From: Pandoraea sp. PE-S2T-3
GTDB taxonomy: Bacteria > Pseudomonadota > Gammaproteobacteria > Burkholderiales > Burkholderiaceae
Reading direction: 5' to 3'
Assembly (NCBI RefSeq): GCF_002179965.1
Contig: NZ_NGUQ01000037.1
Location: forward strand, 434,001-498,000
DNA: 64,000 bases
A program made the position numbers and the translations under genes. The notes under the pieces are model-generated. The model searched no databases. It was not told the DNA's origin and worked only from the letters and a program-made list of their open reading frames with translations. Positions 63,295 to 64,000 of this stretch are shown here, one piece after another; position 1 is the first letter of the stretch; each line of letters starts with the position of its first letter.

Positions 63295-63439
63295 GCTGTC
63301 TCCTGAATATGCGTAATTTGCGCAATGAACCGGCCCGCCCATGGGGCAGGCGGTATGACGATTAGCCCGCGATCAGGCGGGTTGCCGGTGCGCGAATCGC
63401 TGTTCGTTTCGCACAGGCAGGGCGCGAATCAAACGCGAA

Positions 63440-64000
63440 TCAAGCGCTCGGCAGAGTGCCGGAAGGCACGAGGGCAGTCAGGTGGCGCTGCGCGATCAAC
63501 GCGCTTGCCCCTTCGATGTCCGGTGCGAAATAGCGGTCCTTATCGTAGAACGGGACTGCGGTGCGCAACAGGGCGCGGGCACGTTCGAGCACCGGCGTCG
63601 TCTTCACCCCTTCGCGGAAGTCCAGGCCCTGACAGGCGCTGAGCCATTCGATCGCGATGATGCCCTTGACGTTATCGGCCATCTCCCAAAGCCGCTTACC
63701 GGCGTTGGGGGCCATCGAAACGTGATCTTCCTGATTTGCCGAGGTCGGGAGACTATCAACGCTGGCCGGATGTGCCAAGGCCTTGTTTTCCGATGCGAGT
63801 GCGGCGGCGGTGACCTGCGCGATCATGAAACCGGAGTTGACTCCCCCGTTGGCGACCAGAAAAGCCGGCAACTGGGACATATGTTGGTCCATCATCAGCG
63901 AAATGCGCCGTTCGCTCAAGGCACCAATCTCAGCCAGTGCCAACGCCAGATTATCGGCTGCCATGGCCACCGGTTCGGCGTGGAAGTTGCCGCCGGAGAT
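63440..64000 (-). CDS. hutH: Histidine ammonia-lyase, C-terminal part (cut by window end)
   Basis: About 187 C-terminal residues of HutH, which deaminates histidine to urocanate. The frame continues through position 64000, so the N-terminus and the Ala-Ser-Gly MIO cofactor site are outside. Visible motifs are [55 protein letters not shown] and [12 protein letters not shown], all typical of HutH. About 145 bp separate it from the permease. It heads the leftward hut operon in this window. Confidence 0.93.
   Translation of the reverse strand: MSGGNFHAEPVAMAADNLALALAEIGALSERRISLMMDQHMSQLPAFLVANGGVNSGFMIAQVTAAALASENKALAHPASVDSLPTSANQEDHVSMAPNAGKRLWEMADNVKGIIAIEWLSACQGLDFREGVKTTPVLERARALLRTAVPFYDKDRYFAPDIEGASALIAQRHLTALVPSGTLPSA

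Noticed and set aside
61918-63306. 462-codon plus-strand frame opposite the hutT-like permease
   Set aside because: The translation is His/Asp/Arg-rich, the typical shadow of a membrane-protein gene, and the opposite strand is clearly coding.
1-64000. tRNA, rRNA or CRISPR arrays
   Set aside because: I saw no cloverleaf-type sequence, no rRNA-like stretch and no regularly spaced repeats.

Overview
The window is GC-rich (about 63-65 %) with dense, short-spaced operons. It carries Gram-negative porins, LysR, GntR and AsnC regulators, AidA/PixA proteins, an HrpB-like AraC regulator and a hut operon. This points to a beta-proteobacterium of the Burkholderiaceae, most like Pandoraea or Burkholderia; that placement is inferred from gene content and style, not from a marker gene. 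I saw no rRNA, tRNA or CRISPR.

Layout. 1-6000: a DUF1097 membrane protein, a Tat-type gamma-glutamyltransferase, a LysR regulator, (S)-ureidoglycine aminohydrolase and a cytosine-deaminase-like amidohydrolase, i.e. purine/pyrimidine nitrogen salvage. 6100-7220: two AidA/PixA inclusion-body-type proteins. 7500-21000: a large catabolic region with a GntR/FCD regulator, two VOC proteins (one with an extradiol-dioxygenase ligand pattern), two porins, a periplasmic LVIVD beta-propeller, a 2-hydroxyacid dehydrogenase, an FAH-family hydrolase, a NitT/TauT-type ABC importer, an alpha/beta hydrolase and a DHDPS-family lyase. A GTATAC-centred palindrome recurs before four of its units and is probably the GntR operator. 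21200-32300: an amino-acid permease, an unknown 531-aa protein, a methyltransferase, an Rrf2 regulator, a lipoprotein thioredoxin, a GFA protein, an OmpR/EnvZ-type two-component pair, RhlE and a YheS-like ABC-F ATPase. 32500-36500: amidase, MFS carrier and a divergent double-module AsnC regulator. 36500-38750: a low-GC NUMOD4/HNH gene, a DUF4148-like peptide, an Ohr peroxidase and a YciI protein.

39150-44093 holds a TonB receptor, a periplasmic binding protein and a di-haem cytochrome in one operon. Directly upstream is a near-perfect match to the ModE (molybdate-responsive) operator, so this looks like a molybdenum- or tungsten-responsive uptake system. 44100-47200: a LysR regulator divergent from an amidohydrolase with a long structured leader, then a YdcZ-type transporter. 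47300-49110 is a low-GC island. It encodes a 43-aa Cys-containing peptide with a strong ribosome site, a perfect terminator hairpin, then a 169-aa protein translationally coupled to a GNAT acetyltransferase, next to IS3-family transposase debris; it resembles a small RiPP (modified-peptide) locus.

49250-54430: a NitT/TauT ABC importer with an FAD amine oxidase and a LysR regulator. 54780-59215: an ECF sigma/anti-sigma pair, two winged-helix proteins with degenerate receiver domains and an HrpB-like AraC activator. 59260-64000: an LprI-like protein and the hut operon, read leftwards as hutH (cut by the window end), hutT-like permease, hutI, hutG.
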